DNA of 64,000 nucleotides, taken from assembly GCA_021927905.1 (NCBI GenBank), contig BLLK01000060.1:310001-374000 (forward strand), in the 5' to 3' direction. How positions within the stretch are numbered: the stretch's first letter is position 1; each line of letters starts with the position of its first letter. Positions 29,341 through 40,487 of the stretch are shown here, piece by piece. This DNA comes from Chaetoceros tenuissimus. Lineage: Eukaryota > Bacillariophyta > Thalassiosirophyceae > Chaetocerotales > Chaetocerotaceae. Both the position numbers and the translations under genes were made by a program. Below the pieces are notes generated by a model that worked only from the letters and a program-made list of their open reading frames with translations, made no database searches and was not told the DNA's origin.

Positions 29341-31258
29341 TTACATTTCACTGTCCCAATCATCGGTAAATAAATCTATAGCCTTCTTACGTTCATCGTG
29401 TTCGTCAAGAGTGTCCCAACTGAAGAAATCTAATGCCAAAGTTTCTGCTTTGCCGTCGACATCTTCGACTTTCAAGTCATCTTTCAGCCATTTCACAACA
29501 TCTAACCTTCCATATGCAAGAGCATGACTCAATGGAGTGTTACCAGCATTGTTGCCTACTGAAAAGTCAATATCTAAAATGTCATGTAGATACTTGCACA
29601 CTTCTAAATTGCCCCCACTCGCAGCCCAATGTGCGACAGTACAGCCATTTCTGTTGCGAATATGTACATCTGCTCTATGTCTTACCATCAATTTGACAAC
29701 ACCCAGTGTACCTGACCATGATGCCCACATCAAGACTGAATTCCCGTCTTTTGTGAGTGCATTAACTACTTCTCTTTGAAGTTGTTGGCCGTGGCAATTG
29801 TCCATGAGGAATTTGCACACATTAATATGACCTCCACAACCAAACTCTTTACTCTTGGCACCTGCAGCAGCCCAGTGTAGAATACTCGCACCATCCCTAT
29901 CTGCCTTCAATTTCACGGCCTCTTCGATTCCTCCTGGCAAAGCCTGTATAAGTTGCTGAAGAGTTGAAACTTCTCCTGATCCTGCTGCCCAATGAAGTAA
30001 AGATATATCACGAATGTCTCGTTCTAATGGGTTTGAACCATGACGAGTCAGCAGCTGGATCATATCAGCAGCAGTAATATTGACATGTTTCAAGTGTTGA
30101 TCCATAGGATCCATATCATTTCTCGCCGCAGCCATGATGCCTCTTAAAAATAATGAATCAAAGGCATCGACTTGCTTAGGGGTGATCTGCTGTATTTCAT
30201 TGCATGGAAAAGATTCATCTTCGTATTCAGTTCCGTATTCTTTACGCCATTTATTACATAATGCACAAAATGTTTTTGTTCTCCTGCAAGAAACTAAAAA
30301 TTCTTGAAACAAAGCTGCATTATTTTCCAATAACTTTTTGCCATGTGGAAGTCCTAAAAATATGTGAGATTTGTGTGAGATATGCTAAAGGAAATAGTAG
30401 AATTCAGGCGATCTATTGAACAGTAGTAAAAGAGTCATGCGCGGAAAGTTTGTCATCAATAATCAACAGACCTATCATTGTGTGTATTTAAATATACGGT
30501 GCATACATCATTCTCTTTTGTGCAAGTCTTTGTTTGATATCAAAATTGGTAGATAGATCTTACTTACCTGTGTACATCAAAAAGGCATGTCTCGGTGCAA
30601 TTACTTTCTCCATTCTACTTCCAAAATATTGAGGTGGGATTGATTTTGCTTCCTTTGACAGCGTTTGTGGATGATTCTCCTGAGACAATTTTTGAGTTGG
30701 ATCATACTTTTCTTGAAGTGTATGTTTGATAAAGCGAAGCTTTGGTCGAAGATGTCTCTTTACATCTAAGTCTAGTAGAGGCGGAAAGTATTTACTCATA
30801 TTATCAATGTCATCATCCGCGAATCCTCCGTATTCGCGTAAATAAGTTCTAGCACATGTCATTGATTTCGAGCTTGGTGCAATCTTTTGATCGTCAAACA
30901 AACTACTATCATGTCTGTATAGATGCATGAATGAATGATTCATACGACGCGCCTTTCGTGGTCGTTTCACTCTTTGCTCATGGGGTCTCTTATCTATTGG
31001 TTTTGGTTCACTGAAATCTCTCTCTAACGTTGTTTCTTCTATTGATTGATCGACTGTCTCAGATGCTGATCTAATAGAACTTGCTTTCACATTAGACAGA
31101 TTTGTAGTTGTCGTAAAACACGAAGCAGTGTCAATCAAAATAAGAAGCATAAGAATAATTGATATGCAAAGAAACATGGTAACTGATGAGTATAAGCACG
31201 AAGAGGACTGTTGATCTGGTCTTATTTTGGAAAAATCTGCAATGATTTTACATAGCAT
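29341..31258 (-). CDS. mTERF-like/ankyrin fusion protein, plastid-targeted
   Basis: Two exons, 30568-31258 and 29341-30353; the 214-nt intron starts GTAAGT and ends TTAG. The second exon lacks a start ATG, and the join gives A-P-R-H-A-F-L-M-Y-T-G-L-P-H-G-K-K-L-L, uninterrupted. Exon 1 carries a leader (best start at the ATG at 31177) with L-L-I-L-I-D-T-A-S-C followed by F-T, an ASAFAP-type plastid signal. The A-R-T-Y-L-R-E-Y-G, Y-F-P-P-L-L-D-L-D-V-K-R-H-L-R-P-K-L-R-F and M-E-K-V-I-A-P-R-H segments look like mTERF-type helical repeats, which bind organellar nucleic acids. Exon 2 encodes about five ankyrin repeats (L-L-H-W-A-A, L-H-W-A-A-A, L-M-W-A-S, A-H-W-A-A, P-L-S-H-A). A role in plastid gene expression with a protein-binding arm is inferred. 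Confidence 0.7.
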
Positions 31259-31602
31259 GGAATTAAACTCTAGATAAAGTAGTACATGTTGTTGTCAAAA
31301 GATTACCTGAGAGATTAATGGGGAGAATCAAACAGGAGATGGCAACGTTTATGAGCCGAACATGTTAGAGGGTCAGAGGTCAGAGGGCGTATGGCGTTGG
31401 TAAGAGCAACACCAACACAAAAAAAAAATAAGTGGATAAGAACGTTGTGGTTAAATTACGGGTATAAGTACGACTCAATACTACATGTAAAATACCAGCG
31501 CTTTGTCATTGGAAAGTACGGTAAGGTCATACTCTTTTGATTGAAAAAAAAATACATAGCTTTAATCTGATTTAAGTAGATAATACATATTACATTCCAT
31601 AT
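31259..31602. other. Intergenic; poly-A runs
   Basis: Contains A-runs at about 31421 and 31544 and no gene. It separates the 5' end of the mTERF-ankyrin gene from the 3' end of the purine enzyme gene. Confidence 0.4.
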
Positions 31603-34600
31603 TTACTCAAGCTCTTGTTTCATTACAACTTGTTCGCCCTCTCCATTGACAAGGATACCGAGGTCGTAAACATCCTCTCCAGCTTGCTTCAAAAGCTCCT
31701 TTGCTTCAGCAACCTTGTCAGCCTTTACTACAAGGACCATTCCAACACCATTGTTGAACGTTCTCAATATTTCCCGGTCATCGAGTCCACTTGCTTGTTG
31801 CATCCACTTGAATACTGGTGGAAGAGGAGGATGTCCGGTAATCTCAGCAACAACTCCCTTTGGAAGACTTCTAGGAAGGTTCTCGAGAAGACCTCCTCCA
31901 GTGATGTGAGACATAGCAGTCAATAACTGGTTCTTCAAAAGTGGAAGACAAGCCTTAACATAAATTTTTGTTGGAGTAAGAAGGGAGTCAGCGATAGTCT
32001 CACAGCTTGCATCCCATGGACAAGGGCTGTCGAAAGTAAGTCCTTCGCTTGCGATAAGCTTGCGAACTAAACTGAATCCATTACTGTGGACACCACTACT
32101 TGATAAACCAAGAAGAACATCTCCTGCTCCAACTCCGCTTGGAAGAATACGATCTCTGTGAACTGCTCCTACGCTGAATCCAGCAAGATCGTAGTCGCCA
32201 GGTGCATACATGGAAGGCATTTCTGCGGTTTCTCCACCAATAAGTCCGCATCCAGATTGCCTGCATCCCTCAGCAATTCCTCGTACAACAGCTGCTGCCT
32301 CATCGACCTCAAGACTTCCAGTAGCATAGTAGTCAAGGAAGAAGAGTGGCTCTCCACCAGCAACGATCAAGTCATTCACACACATTGCAACAAGATCAAT
32401 TCCAACGAAGTCGTGCTTCTTGGTTGCCTGTGCAATACGAAGCTTGGTTCCAACTCCATCGGTAGCTCCAATAAGAACAGTGTCCTTGCTATCAAATCCT
32501 GCTGCAGCTAGATCAAAAAGTCCTCCAAAACCACCAAGGTCAGCATCACAACCTGGTCTGATGGTGCTCTTGCATGCTGGTTTGATAATTTCTACGAGCT
32601 CATTTCCTGCGTCGATACTAACTCCAGCATCTGCATAACTAATTACAGTCTTTCCACAGTATTTTTGAAGCGCTTCTACAAACGCTGGTCCCTCCAATGG
32701 TTGAACCTTTGTTTTCAATGATTCTGCAGTCTCTCCAGCTTCAATTTTCACAGACTTTTGTACAACAATTGGACCTCCGTCAACCTCTTCAGTAACTTGG
32801 TGGATAGTGCATCCGCTCTCAGAATCACCTGCATCGATAGCCATTTGATGAACAGCAAGGTCCATTCCTCCAGCATGTTTTGGAAGGAGAGATGGGTGTA
32901 CATTGATGCAGCGTCCAGCCCAGAACTCACAAAATTGCTTAGAAAGAATTCTCATGTATCCTACAAGAACTACGAATTCAGCTCCAGCTTCGAGAAGAGT
33001 GGAAGTACATTCAGCATCGTATTGAGCGCGAGAAAGTCCCTTTGATGAAATAAATTTTGTAGTTACAGTAACTCCGAGAGATTTTCCCTTCTCTAGAATG
33101 AGAGCATCCTTTTTGTTACTAACAACTGCAACAATCTCTGCATGAAGAGCTCCAGAAGCACAAGCTTCAATGATTGGGAGAAGAGCTGTTCCTCGGGTTG
33201 ATCCAAGTACTCCAATTCGAAGTTTCTTGTTCAAAACTCCCTTAGCAATATCAGTTCTATAGTGCATCAAAGATTCTCCGTTACTTCCAACGAAGTCAAT
33301 TCCCTTGATAGCTTCGTAAGATGCTCCAAGAGCATCGGTGAATGATGGTCCCATTCCAGTGATCGCAAGTACACGCCCTCCTGAACAGCGAGTGACAGTA
33401 TTTTCATCCAATTTAGTTCCTGCATGATATACCTTTACACCTTCAATAGCATTTGCAGCATCGATTCCAGTAATTTCCATTCCCTTTGGATAAGTCTCTG
33501 GGTATCCCTTTGCAGCGCAGACTACTGTTGCTGCACAAGTGTTTTCCTTGAATCTTACATCAACTGATCCAAGAGTTCCGTCACAACAAGCGATGAAAAC
33601 CTCATATAAATCTGTCTCGAGAAGTGGGAGTACAACCTGAGTCTCTGGATCTCCAAATCTGCAGTTATATTCGAGCATAGATGGTCCGTTTGGTGTACAC
33701 CTGAATGGATTATAATGTAATGCCTGATTAGAAATTGAAGACAAGAACAGAAACACTCCTAATCTGAGATAACTTACATGATTCCAGCGTACAAAACTCC
33801 TACATAAGGAGTGCCTCTCTCTGCCATTTTCTCAACAGTCGTGATGCACATAGCTTCAATCTCTTTTTGCATTGAAGGAGTCACAACTGGAGCAGGGGCA
33901 TAAGCTCCCATTCCTCCAGTGTTAAGACCTTCATCATTATCTAACGCACGCTTGTGGTCCTGTGCAGCAGGCATAAGTACTGCAGTCTTTCCATCGCAAA
34001 ATGCCAAACATGAAGCCTCTGGTCCAGTCATAAAAGATTCAATTACACAGGTATCTCCAGCATTTCCAAATGACTTATCAGACATGATTTCCTTTACTGC
34101 TGCAATAGTCTCTTCTTTGCTAGTTGGGATAAGTACTCCCTTTCCAGCTGCAAGCCCAGATGCTTTTACAACTTGACGATCATTTTCGTCCAAACTTTCA
34201 ACGTATGCAATTGCTTCGTCTGCATTTGTGAAATTCCTGTACTTTGCAGTTGGGATTCCATGTTCTTGAAGGAAATCCTTGGTGAATGCTTTACTTGCTT
34301 CTAGCTCTGCTGCTGCCTTACTCGGTCCAAATACTCTCACATCTGGGCATGCAACTGCCATTGCATCTACAATTCCATCAACCAAAGGCTGCTCAGGTCC
34401 AACTACAACCATATCTGCATTTACACGTTTAGTCAAAGCGATGATAGTATCATTGTCTTGCTTCCCATTCACCCCTTCTGCATTAGTTACCTTTCCTCCT
34501 TCAACAGCAGTTCCTCCGTTTCCAGGACAACAAATGACTTTTCCTACAAGTGGCGATCTTGCCAAAGCCACTGCAAGAGCATGTTCACGTCCTCCAGATC

Positions 34601-35142
34601 CAACAACAATAACAGTATCAGACTGTTTCTTGGATCCAAATTGTGATGAAGCAAGAACATCAAGGGAAGAAAGAGATTGAATTGCAGCTGAAGCAAGAGC
34701 ATCCTTCTTTCCATCGTCATTTGAAGCTGCTACAATGTCATCAACTGAACCTCCAACAAAATCATCAGCCTTGGTATCAAAAATAGCTACAGTTGCTGTA
34801 GAAGAAAGGATAGCTGAACGTACAGTGTTTGCTTCAGATCCAAAACGAAGATATTCTGAAACAGAAGATGGAAGACAGTAAACAATCAAATCTCCTGCAG
34901 TTTCATCATTCCCAGCAGAAAAGGTTCTATATGGAGCCTTCAAAAGAGCACTCTGAATGTTCTGCGATCTAACAGATGTGATGTTTGAAGAAGATTTCGA
35001 CAAGAGCTCAAGAACCTTTCAATATAAAATCATTAGCAAATTTCTCCATCGAAATCGCATAAGATAAATAGAAGAAATGTCATTTATCATATCTCACCTT
35101 TGCAGGTGCTCGAGCACCGAAACCGATTACAGTAGCAACCAT
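31603..35142 (-). CDS. Trifunctional purine enzyme, order GARS-GART-AIRS
   Basis: Three exons: 35098-35142, 33778-35015, 31603-33700; introns begin GTGAG and GTAAG and end AAAG and TCAG. The protein is ~1125 residues. An N-terminal ~130-residue region (V-I-G-F-G-A-R-A-P ...) precedes PurD/GARS, which starts V-I-V-V-G-S-G-G-R-E-H-A and includes G-P-E-Q-P-L and N-C-R-F-G-D-P-E-T-Q across the second splice. PurN/GART follows (L-R-I-G-V-L-G-S, G-Y-M-R-I-L, I-N-V-H-P-S-L-L-P, H-Q-V-T-E-E-V-D-G-G-P). PurM/AIRS is last (G-A-T-D-G-V-G-T-K-L, G-G-E-T-A-E-M-P, S-H-I-T-G-G-G-L-L-E-N-L-P). Together they catalyse steps 2, 3 and 5 of IMP synthesis. Animals use GARS-AIRS-GART, so the order differs. No targeting peptide is evident. 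Confidence 0.93.
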
Positions 35143-35467
35143 TTTTAGGTTTAATTAGGAATTATGTTCTTTCATGATAGTAATTTGACGTGCTTGATGA
35201 GAAAATTGGAAAAGTGAAGGCGATCTTGATTTGGTGGCTGACAGAAAACCCATGTTGGCTAAGGTATTTATGCAAATACTCTCTTTCTTTGCTTCCCTTC
35301 CTTTTCTTTTTGTCGTCAAAGATACTCTGTTGATTGAATAATGACATCAGTTGGACTTCAAAGATTTCCTTTTTCTCGCCAACTTTTTTCACAAGTGAAA
35401 GTATATCTAATCAAATACTGACTGTCATTCAAATACTCGTAGATCAATAAACACTTTGTGCGAAATC
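35143..35467. other. Divergent promoter region
   Basis: Lies between the divergent purine enzyme and chalcone-isomerase-like genes and probably holds both promoters. A 76-codon minus-strand frame here lacks features and is not called. Confidence 0.4.
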
Positions 35468-36155
35468 ATGTTTAGAAACTTATTCATTACTATTGCTTTA
35501 ATTTCATGTGCAGTTGCTTGTCATGGTATGACTGATAAAGCAACTGGCATCAGTTTTGCTCCAAAGAACAATGGACTTGATTTGTTTGGAGTTGGAGTGA
35601 GAAAGAAGGGTCCAATCAAGTGAGTATTGTCTATAATAGTAATATGACCAGTCAATCAATACCTAGATTCTAACCGATATGTCATATAGGGTATATTCTG
35701 TAGGCATGTATGCATCAAGCGCAGCAAAGGGTGCATTGGCGAACATTTCCAAACAAGCTGATAAAGTCAAGGCGTTTGCTACACTAAGATCATCTGTATC
35801 AGCAAATCCACCTACATCCTTTCTTCTTAAAATGAATTTCGGAGTTGGAGCAGAAAAGATGGCTTCTGCAATCGCAGAAAGTGTTGCACCTCGTCATAAG
35901 AATGCAGCAGAAGTAGATGAACTTAAAACTCTTATTTTTGATGGTGTTGAAGCTAAGGGAGGAAAAGCGACAAAGGGAACAACTTTCCAGTTTGATTGTG
36001 CAGCAAGTGGAGTTGATGTTAGTGTTGATGGAAAGAAGCAAGGAAATGTTGCATCTAGTGGTCTCTCAAAGGCATTTTGTGATGTATATCTTGATGATAA
36101 GTGTGTTTCTGCTCCTTTGAGAGAAAGCTGTATTGATAACTGTTGTGCTCCTTAA
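35468..36155 (+). CDS. Chalcone-isomerase-like protein with signal peptide
   Basis: Two exons, 35468-35619 and 35690-36155; the 70-nt intron begins GTGAGT and ends ATAG. Exon 1 supplies a signal peptide (M-F-R-N-L-F-I-T-I-A-L-I-S-C-A-V-A-C-H-G) and the strand L-F-G-V-G-V-R-K-K-G-P-I-K; exon 2 continues V-Y-S-V-G-M-Y-A-S. These are the first conserved strands of the chalcone-isomerase fold. Non-plant members are fatty-acid-binding or structural relatives without chalcone isomerase activity, so the name refers to the fold. The C-terminal half (A-S-G-V-D-V-S-V-D-G-K ... F-C-D-V-Y-L-D-D-K-C-V-S) also fits. Cys-rich end (C-I-D-N-C-C-A-P) suits a secretory compartment. The predicted leader puts it in the ER or a compartment beyond. 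Confidence 0.8.
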
Positions 36156-36675
36156 AAAGTGATGAAAGATAATGAACATGTGAATCATGTACTTACAAAA
36201 AGAAATTATAGTCATAAAATATTATTGAAAATGTAGGACGGTTTGGCAGCAATAATAATTCAACTTTTGGTCTCTACTCGTACACACTCACGATTTTCAC
36301 GTGTCACTATGATTCATACGTTTTTGTCTCAATCAGCATTGGTCAGATATATATTTGCGCCTATGTATGATTAATTGTATATGAAACCTGTAACAATTTC
36401 TTCTGAAGCAGACGAACTGAGAGATGAATTTCTTGAACCAATATCTTTTGGCAGAAGGAGGAGAATCAAAAGATCATGTAAAACAAACGAAATAATTACA
36501 AAGTCCACATGTATGAAATACTACTAATAATACAAATGTTTCTAAGAAGAAAGACATGCTAGCTTATGACAAGAGCAAAAGCAGTAACTCTAAAAGATCC
36601 CGGCATCGCAGTAACCTAACCTTTTGTCACTAGTAACATTCATTCGTTCATTTTTTTCTTTTAGCTTAAGTGCAT
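36156..36675. other. Convergent 3' flanks, nothing recognised
   Basis: AT-rich sequence between the chalcone-isomerase-like gene and the ribosomal protein SA gene. No gene or repeat seen. Confidence 0.4.
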
Positions 36676-37497
36676 TTACCACTCAGATCCAGCCTGCTCA
36701 GCAGCACCGTCCCAACCAGCATCAGCAGCAGCTGGGGTAGCCTCGAAAGCATCAGCCTCGAATACTGGCTCCTCCTCTACAGCGTCCTCAGCTGGTTCCT
36801 CGTAAACTGGAGCAGCAGCAGCTGCTGCAGCTTGTTCAGCCTTAGCAGCAGCCTCCTCATCAGCACGCTTGAGCTCCTCAACATCACGGTGGAAGAAAAG
36901 ATCAACTGGAACATCCCAGTCAGCCTCACGGGATACAACTCCACGAAGTCTAAGAACCTCACGAGCAAGCATCCAGTAGATAAGTCCAATGGAAAGCTTT
37001 CCCTTGTTGTTAGCTGGGATAGCAACATCAACAAACTGAAGTGGGGAGTCAGAGTCACAAAGAGCGATAACTGGGATGTTTACGTAGGAAGACTCCTTAA
37101 CAGCCTGGGAATCGGTACGTGGATCAGTAACAATCAAAAGACGTGGTTCCTTGAACTGCTTGGTGATCTGGTTAGTGAAAGTTCCTGGAGTGTAACGTCC
37201 AGCAATGGAGTTGGATCCAGTGTAGTGAGCGAACTTAAGAACAGCACGCATTCCGTATGGACGAGCGGAGATTGCACATACATCCTGTGGATTCTCGATG
37301 GAAACGATGATACGTGCAGCAAGCATAAGCTTCTCCCAGGTCTTTCCGATGTTAAGGATGTAGATTCCATCCTGACGGCGGCGCCAGATGTACTCCTTCA
37401 TTGCGTCATCGGAGTTCTTGGTTCCGGAATGAACGTTAGCGGAGAGCATCATCTGGATGTCCTCCTCCTTTGCTTGCATGCATGCTGGTAGACTCAT
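36676..37497 (-). CDS. RPSA: 40S ribosomal protein SA (uS2)
   Basis: 273 residues, single exon. Landmarks of eukaryotic uS2/p40 are [62 protein letters not shown], and L-R-L-R-G. It is a structural component of the small ribosomal subunit head-body junction. The C-terminal ~70 residues are an Ala/Glu-rich acidic tail, shorter and different from the animal laminin-binding region. Codon choice is more restricted than in neighbours (TCC, ATC, AAG rich), as expected for a highly expressed gene. Confidence 0.96.
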   Translation of the reverse strand: MSLPACMQAKEEDIQMMLSANVHSGTKNSDDAMKEYIWRRRQDGIYILNIGKTWEKLMLAARIIVSIENPQDVCAISARPYGMRAVLKFAHYTGSNSIAGRYTPGTFTNQITKQFKEPRLLIVTDPRTDSQAVKESSYVNIPVIALCDSDSPLQFVDVAIPANNKGKLSIGLIYWMLAREVLRLRGVVSREADWDVPVDLFFHRDVEELKRADEEAAAKAEQAAAAAAAPVYEEPAEDAVEEEPVFEADAFEATPAAADAGWDGAAEQAGSEW

Positions 37498-37836
37498 GGT
37501 TCACAGTAGATTTACAAACTTTTCTAATGAAGTTGTGAGATGAAAGCTTTGTTGGTGGTCTTTCAAAGAGAAAAGACATGAATTTTTTTCAAGTAAGAGG
37601 CTCAGGAGGTACGAAGTAACGACGGACAGACCGAAATTTACTTTTTCTTCCCTTCTCTTCTCCTTCTTTGGGCCCTTTTCGCGCAAAATGTGATCCAGGG
37701 CCCAGGGCCACTGAAAAGATGAGACAAAACCAACAAACAAAATGAAGAGAAAAAGAAAAAAAGTGTTCTATTGAATGGAAATAACAACGTAACATATACA
37801 ATCACTGAACAAAGTCTCAAAGTATAGTTTGGAAAA
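37498..37836. other. Divergent promoter between RPSA and bystin
   Basis: About 340 bases separate two divergent ribosome-related starts, suggesting shared regulation. No motif is assigned. Confidence 0.4.
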
Positions 37837-39291
37837 ATGCCAAAAGAAAAGAAGAGAGGACCTACCACTGGAAAGGCGCAGAGACATGCTCCGCTTGGAC
37901 AAGTTATTACTGAAGATGAAAACAGATCCAAGTACGCTGCTGTAAGATCACGTGATGCAAAGGCTTCCAGTAAAGAAAGCAAGTACCAAGAAGGGGAACT
38001 ACTTGATGAGAAAAGTACAAGAAAAATTTTTGAGCTCAGTAAGCAGCAAATGCTTGAGATTGAAATGGAAGAACAACAAGTAATGGAGAATAAAAGACGA
38101 AGGGAAAGTGGAAAGAGAAGAGGAGGTGATGCAGATAGCAGTGATGAAGATGAAGATAATGTTTCTGCTATGGGAGAAATTCTTGATGAAGGAGATGATG
38201 AGTAAGTACAATATTGTTGAATGAAATCTAAATATATATATTGCTGTGAAGCCCGAATGCTAATATCATTCATTCAAATTCAATACAGTTGGGTAGAACA
38301 TGATGAAGGATTTGTAACTATTGCTGACGATGCAGCTGGACTTTCACCTGAAGAAGAAGCAATCGTAGCACAAATGATGGGTGGAGACCAACAAGAAAGA
38401 CGTACACTCGCAGATATTATTATGGACAAGATTCAAGAAAAAGAAGCACAGCAAGCTATGGGAGAGGAAGAAGAAGAGGATGATGGTTATACTGATATTC
38501 CACCAAAGGTTGCAGAAGTATACACCGATATTGGAAAAATTCTATCGCGCTACACAGCAGGAAAGCTACCAAAAGCATTCAAAGTTATCCCATCTCTAAG
38601 CAACTGGGAAGAAGTATTATATTTAACTAGACCTGATCAATGGACACCACAGGCAATGTTTGCTGCAACTCGTATTTTTGCATCCAACTTGAATCCAAAG
38701 ATGGCTCAGCGTTTCTACAATCTTGTTCTTTTAGATGCAGTCAGAGCAGATATCGTAGAAACACACAAACTCAATTATCACTACTACAGATCTTTGAAGA
38801 AGGCAGTTTACAAACCAGCGGCATTCTTCAAGGGAATTCTTCTTCCACTTTGTAAATCCAATTGCACTTTGAGAGAGGCTGCAATTGTAGCTTCTGTTTT
38901 GCAGAGAGTTTCTATTCCAGTCCATCATTCTGCAGTTGCAATTCATAAACTTGCACAAATGGAATACAGTGGAGCAGCATCCATTTTTATCAAAACTCTA
39001 TTGAACAAAAAATACTCCCTTCCAGCTCCTGTAATTGGAACTTTAGTGCGACACTATGCATCCTTTATCAATGACGAAAAGATCGTTTTGCCAGTTTTGT
39101 GGCATCAGAGTTTGCTTGTTTTTGTTCAAAGGTACAAGAATGAAATACAGGGTGATGCAAGAGAAGCACTAAAGGCTGTAATGAAGAAACACTTTCATCA
39201 TAAGATTACTCCAGAGATCAGAAGAGAATTGTTTGGAGCTCAGGCGTGGAAGGAAGAGCGTGAAGCAGTACTTAACGCTATGCAGGAGTAA
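37837..39291 (+). CDS. BYSL: Bystin (Enp1), 40S ribosome assembly factor
   Basis: Exons 37837-38201 and 38289-39291; the 87-nt intron begins GTAAGT and ends ACAG and joins G-D-D-D-W-V-E-H-D. The N-terminal ~150 residues are charged, with K-K-R-G-P-T and a run of Asp/Glu. The bystin domain covers the rest: Y-R-A-G-K-L-P-K-A-F-K (here Y-T-A-G-K-L-P-K-A-F-K), W-E-E-V-L-Y-L-T, W-T-P-Q-A-M, N-Y-H-Y-Y-R-S-L-K-K-A-V-Y-K-P-A-A-F-F-K-G, and C-T-L-R-E-A-A-I-V-A-S-V. Bystin/Enp1 binds pre-40S particles in the nucleolus and accompanies them to the cytoplasm. Divergent from RPSA, another small-subunit gene, ~340 bases away. Confidence 0.95.
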
Positions 39292-39629
39292 CTTCAGTTT
39301 TAGTAAACATTATAAAGGATGTATCAATTAGAATAACTACCATTGGTTCAGGTACAGATATTTTCTTCTTGGGTAAAAATATTGGAATAATACGATCTGT
39401 ACCTTGAGGGTGTCTTTTGACCATTTTTTAATTCAAATGGATTTCTGCATTGTAAGCAAACACAGAATTGCAATGTCAGTAGGAAATTGTTTTTTCCTTG
39501 AGAAGCTTTTCTTTGTATGAAGTTTTTATTTGAATGTAAAGTAAAAAGCACCTTGATTCCAGCTATATTCTGAGTCGCAGTAGAAAACCTATGAGAGCAA
39601 CTGAAGTTCTACCTAGCATACATTTTACT
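39292..39629. other. Convergent 3' flanks
   Basis: Short spacer between bystin and the P-loop kinase gene. Nothing recognised. Confidence 0.4.
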
Positions 39630-40232
39630 CTATGAATCCATGATAATTTCAATAATTTTCTGTGCATTGTCTTCTATTGAGTCAAGACCATTCAAAATCA
39701 GATGCTCGAATTCAACTTTTGCAAAATTCCATTCACTGTTATCCTCATTATTGACGTCACTAGCTACATCCATTTCAGATTTAGAGTCGGTTTCGGAAGA
39801 ATCTGTTTTTGTCGGAGCACCCTTATAGAAATGCCCTTCCCGCTTCTGAATCCTATCCTGCGCTTCTTCACCACTTGTGTCTACTAATATCCATTTTGCA
39901 TCGGGAAATCTTTCCCGAAACACATCTCTCAAATCAGTATTTACAAATGAAAAAGAAATGAGTATCTTCACACTGGCACCACATGCATCTGTTTCAAAGC
40001 GATTCTTCTGCTCATCTACATAGTCACATGCACCAACTGCAAACTCTTTTCGTTGCTCCAATGTTGGATATATTCCTTTTCCAAAATTATCCCTCATCCA
40101 TTGAGGAACACAAACATCTAGATCTAGCCCATGCACATAACCGCTAGTTTTTTCTTGTTTGCACAACTGCAATGCTTTGTCGGTAACACTGCTTTTCCCA
40201 GCGCCAGGTCTTCCAAAAATTATCACAAGCAT
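39630..40232 (-). CDS. P-loop NTPase/small-molecule kinase-like protein
   Basis: The start is placed at the ATG at 40232 because the Walker A motif (I-I-F-G-R-P-G-A-G-K-S-S) follows at once, as is usual for small kinases. The open frame continues 46 codons upstream. The protein is 200 residues. A Walker-B-like strand (V-K-I-L-I-S-F-S-F), L-R-D-V-F-R-E-R-F-P, K-W-I-L-V-D-T and R-I-Q-K-R-E-G-H-F-Y follow. The R-x-x-K-R-x-G-H-F pattern is like that of gluconate kinases, which have R-L-x-x-R-x-G-H-F. Substrate is uncertain. A Ser/Asp/Glu-rich insert precedes the last helix. Divergent from histone H2A.Z with ~255 bases between starts. Confidence 0.72.
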   Translation of the reverse strand: MLVIIFGRPGAGKSSVTDKALQLCKQEKTSGYVHGLDLDVCVPQWMRDNFGKGIYPTLEQRKEFAVGACDYVDEQKNRFETDACGASVKILISFSFVNTDLRDVFRERFPDAKWILVDTSGEEAQDRIQKREGHFYKGAPTKTDSSETDSKSEMDVASDVNNEDNSEWNFAKVEFEHLILNGLDSIEDNAQKIIEIIMDS

Positions 40233-40487
40233 TGTAATAATCTCTGCAGTATTAAAAAATATGACACATAAAAAGGAGAGGCCAGGAGCGTTTTGGGGGG
40301 TGGATTTTAGCCGCGCCAGATTTTGCCTCACCTTGCTACGTACACAAATAGTAGTATTTTCATATTTCAAATCAGTCCCACCAAAAAGTTCGTTGCCTTT
40401 TTCCCTGCCCCTTTCCCTGCGTTAGGTTGGAAGATCATAATTTACAGTTCAACACGAACTCATACCCATTCTATTACAAACGATATC

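Noticed and set aside
36670-37491. 273-codon open frame antisense to ribosomal protein SA
   Set aside because: It mirrors the strongly biased codons of the real gene; long antisense frames are expected there.
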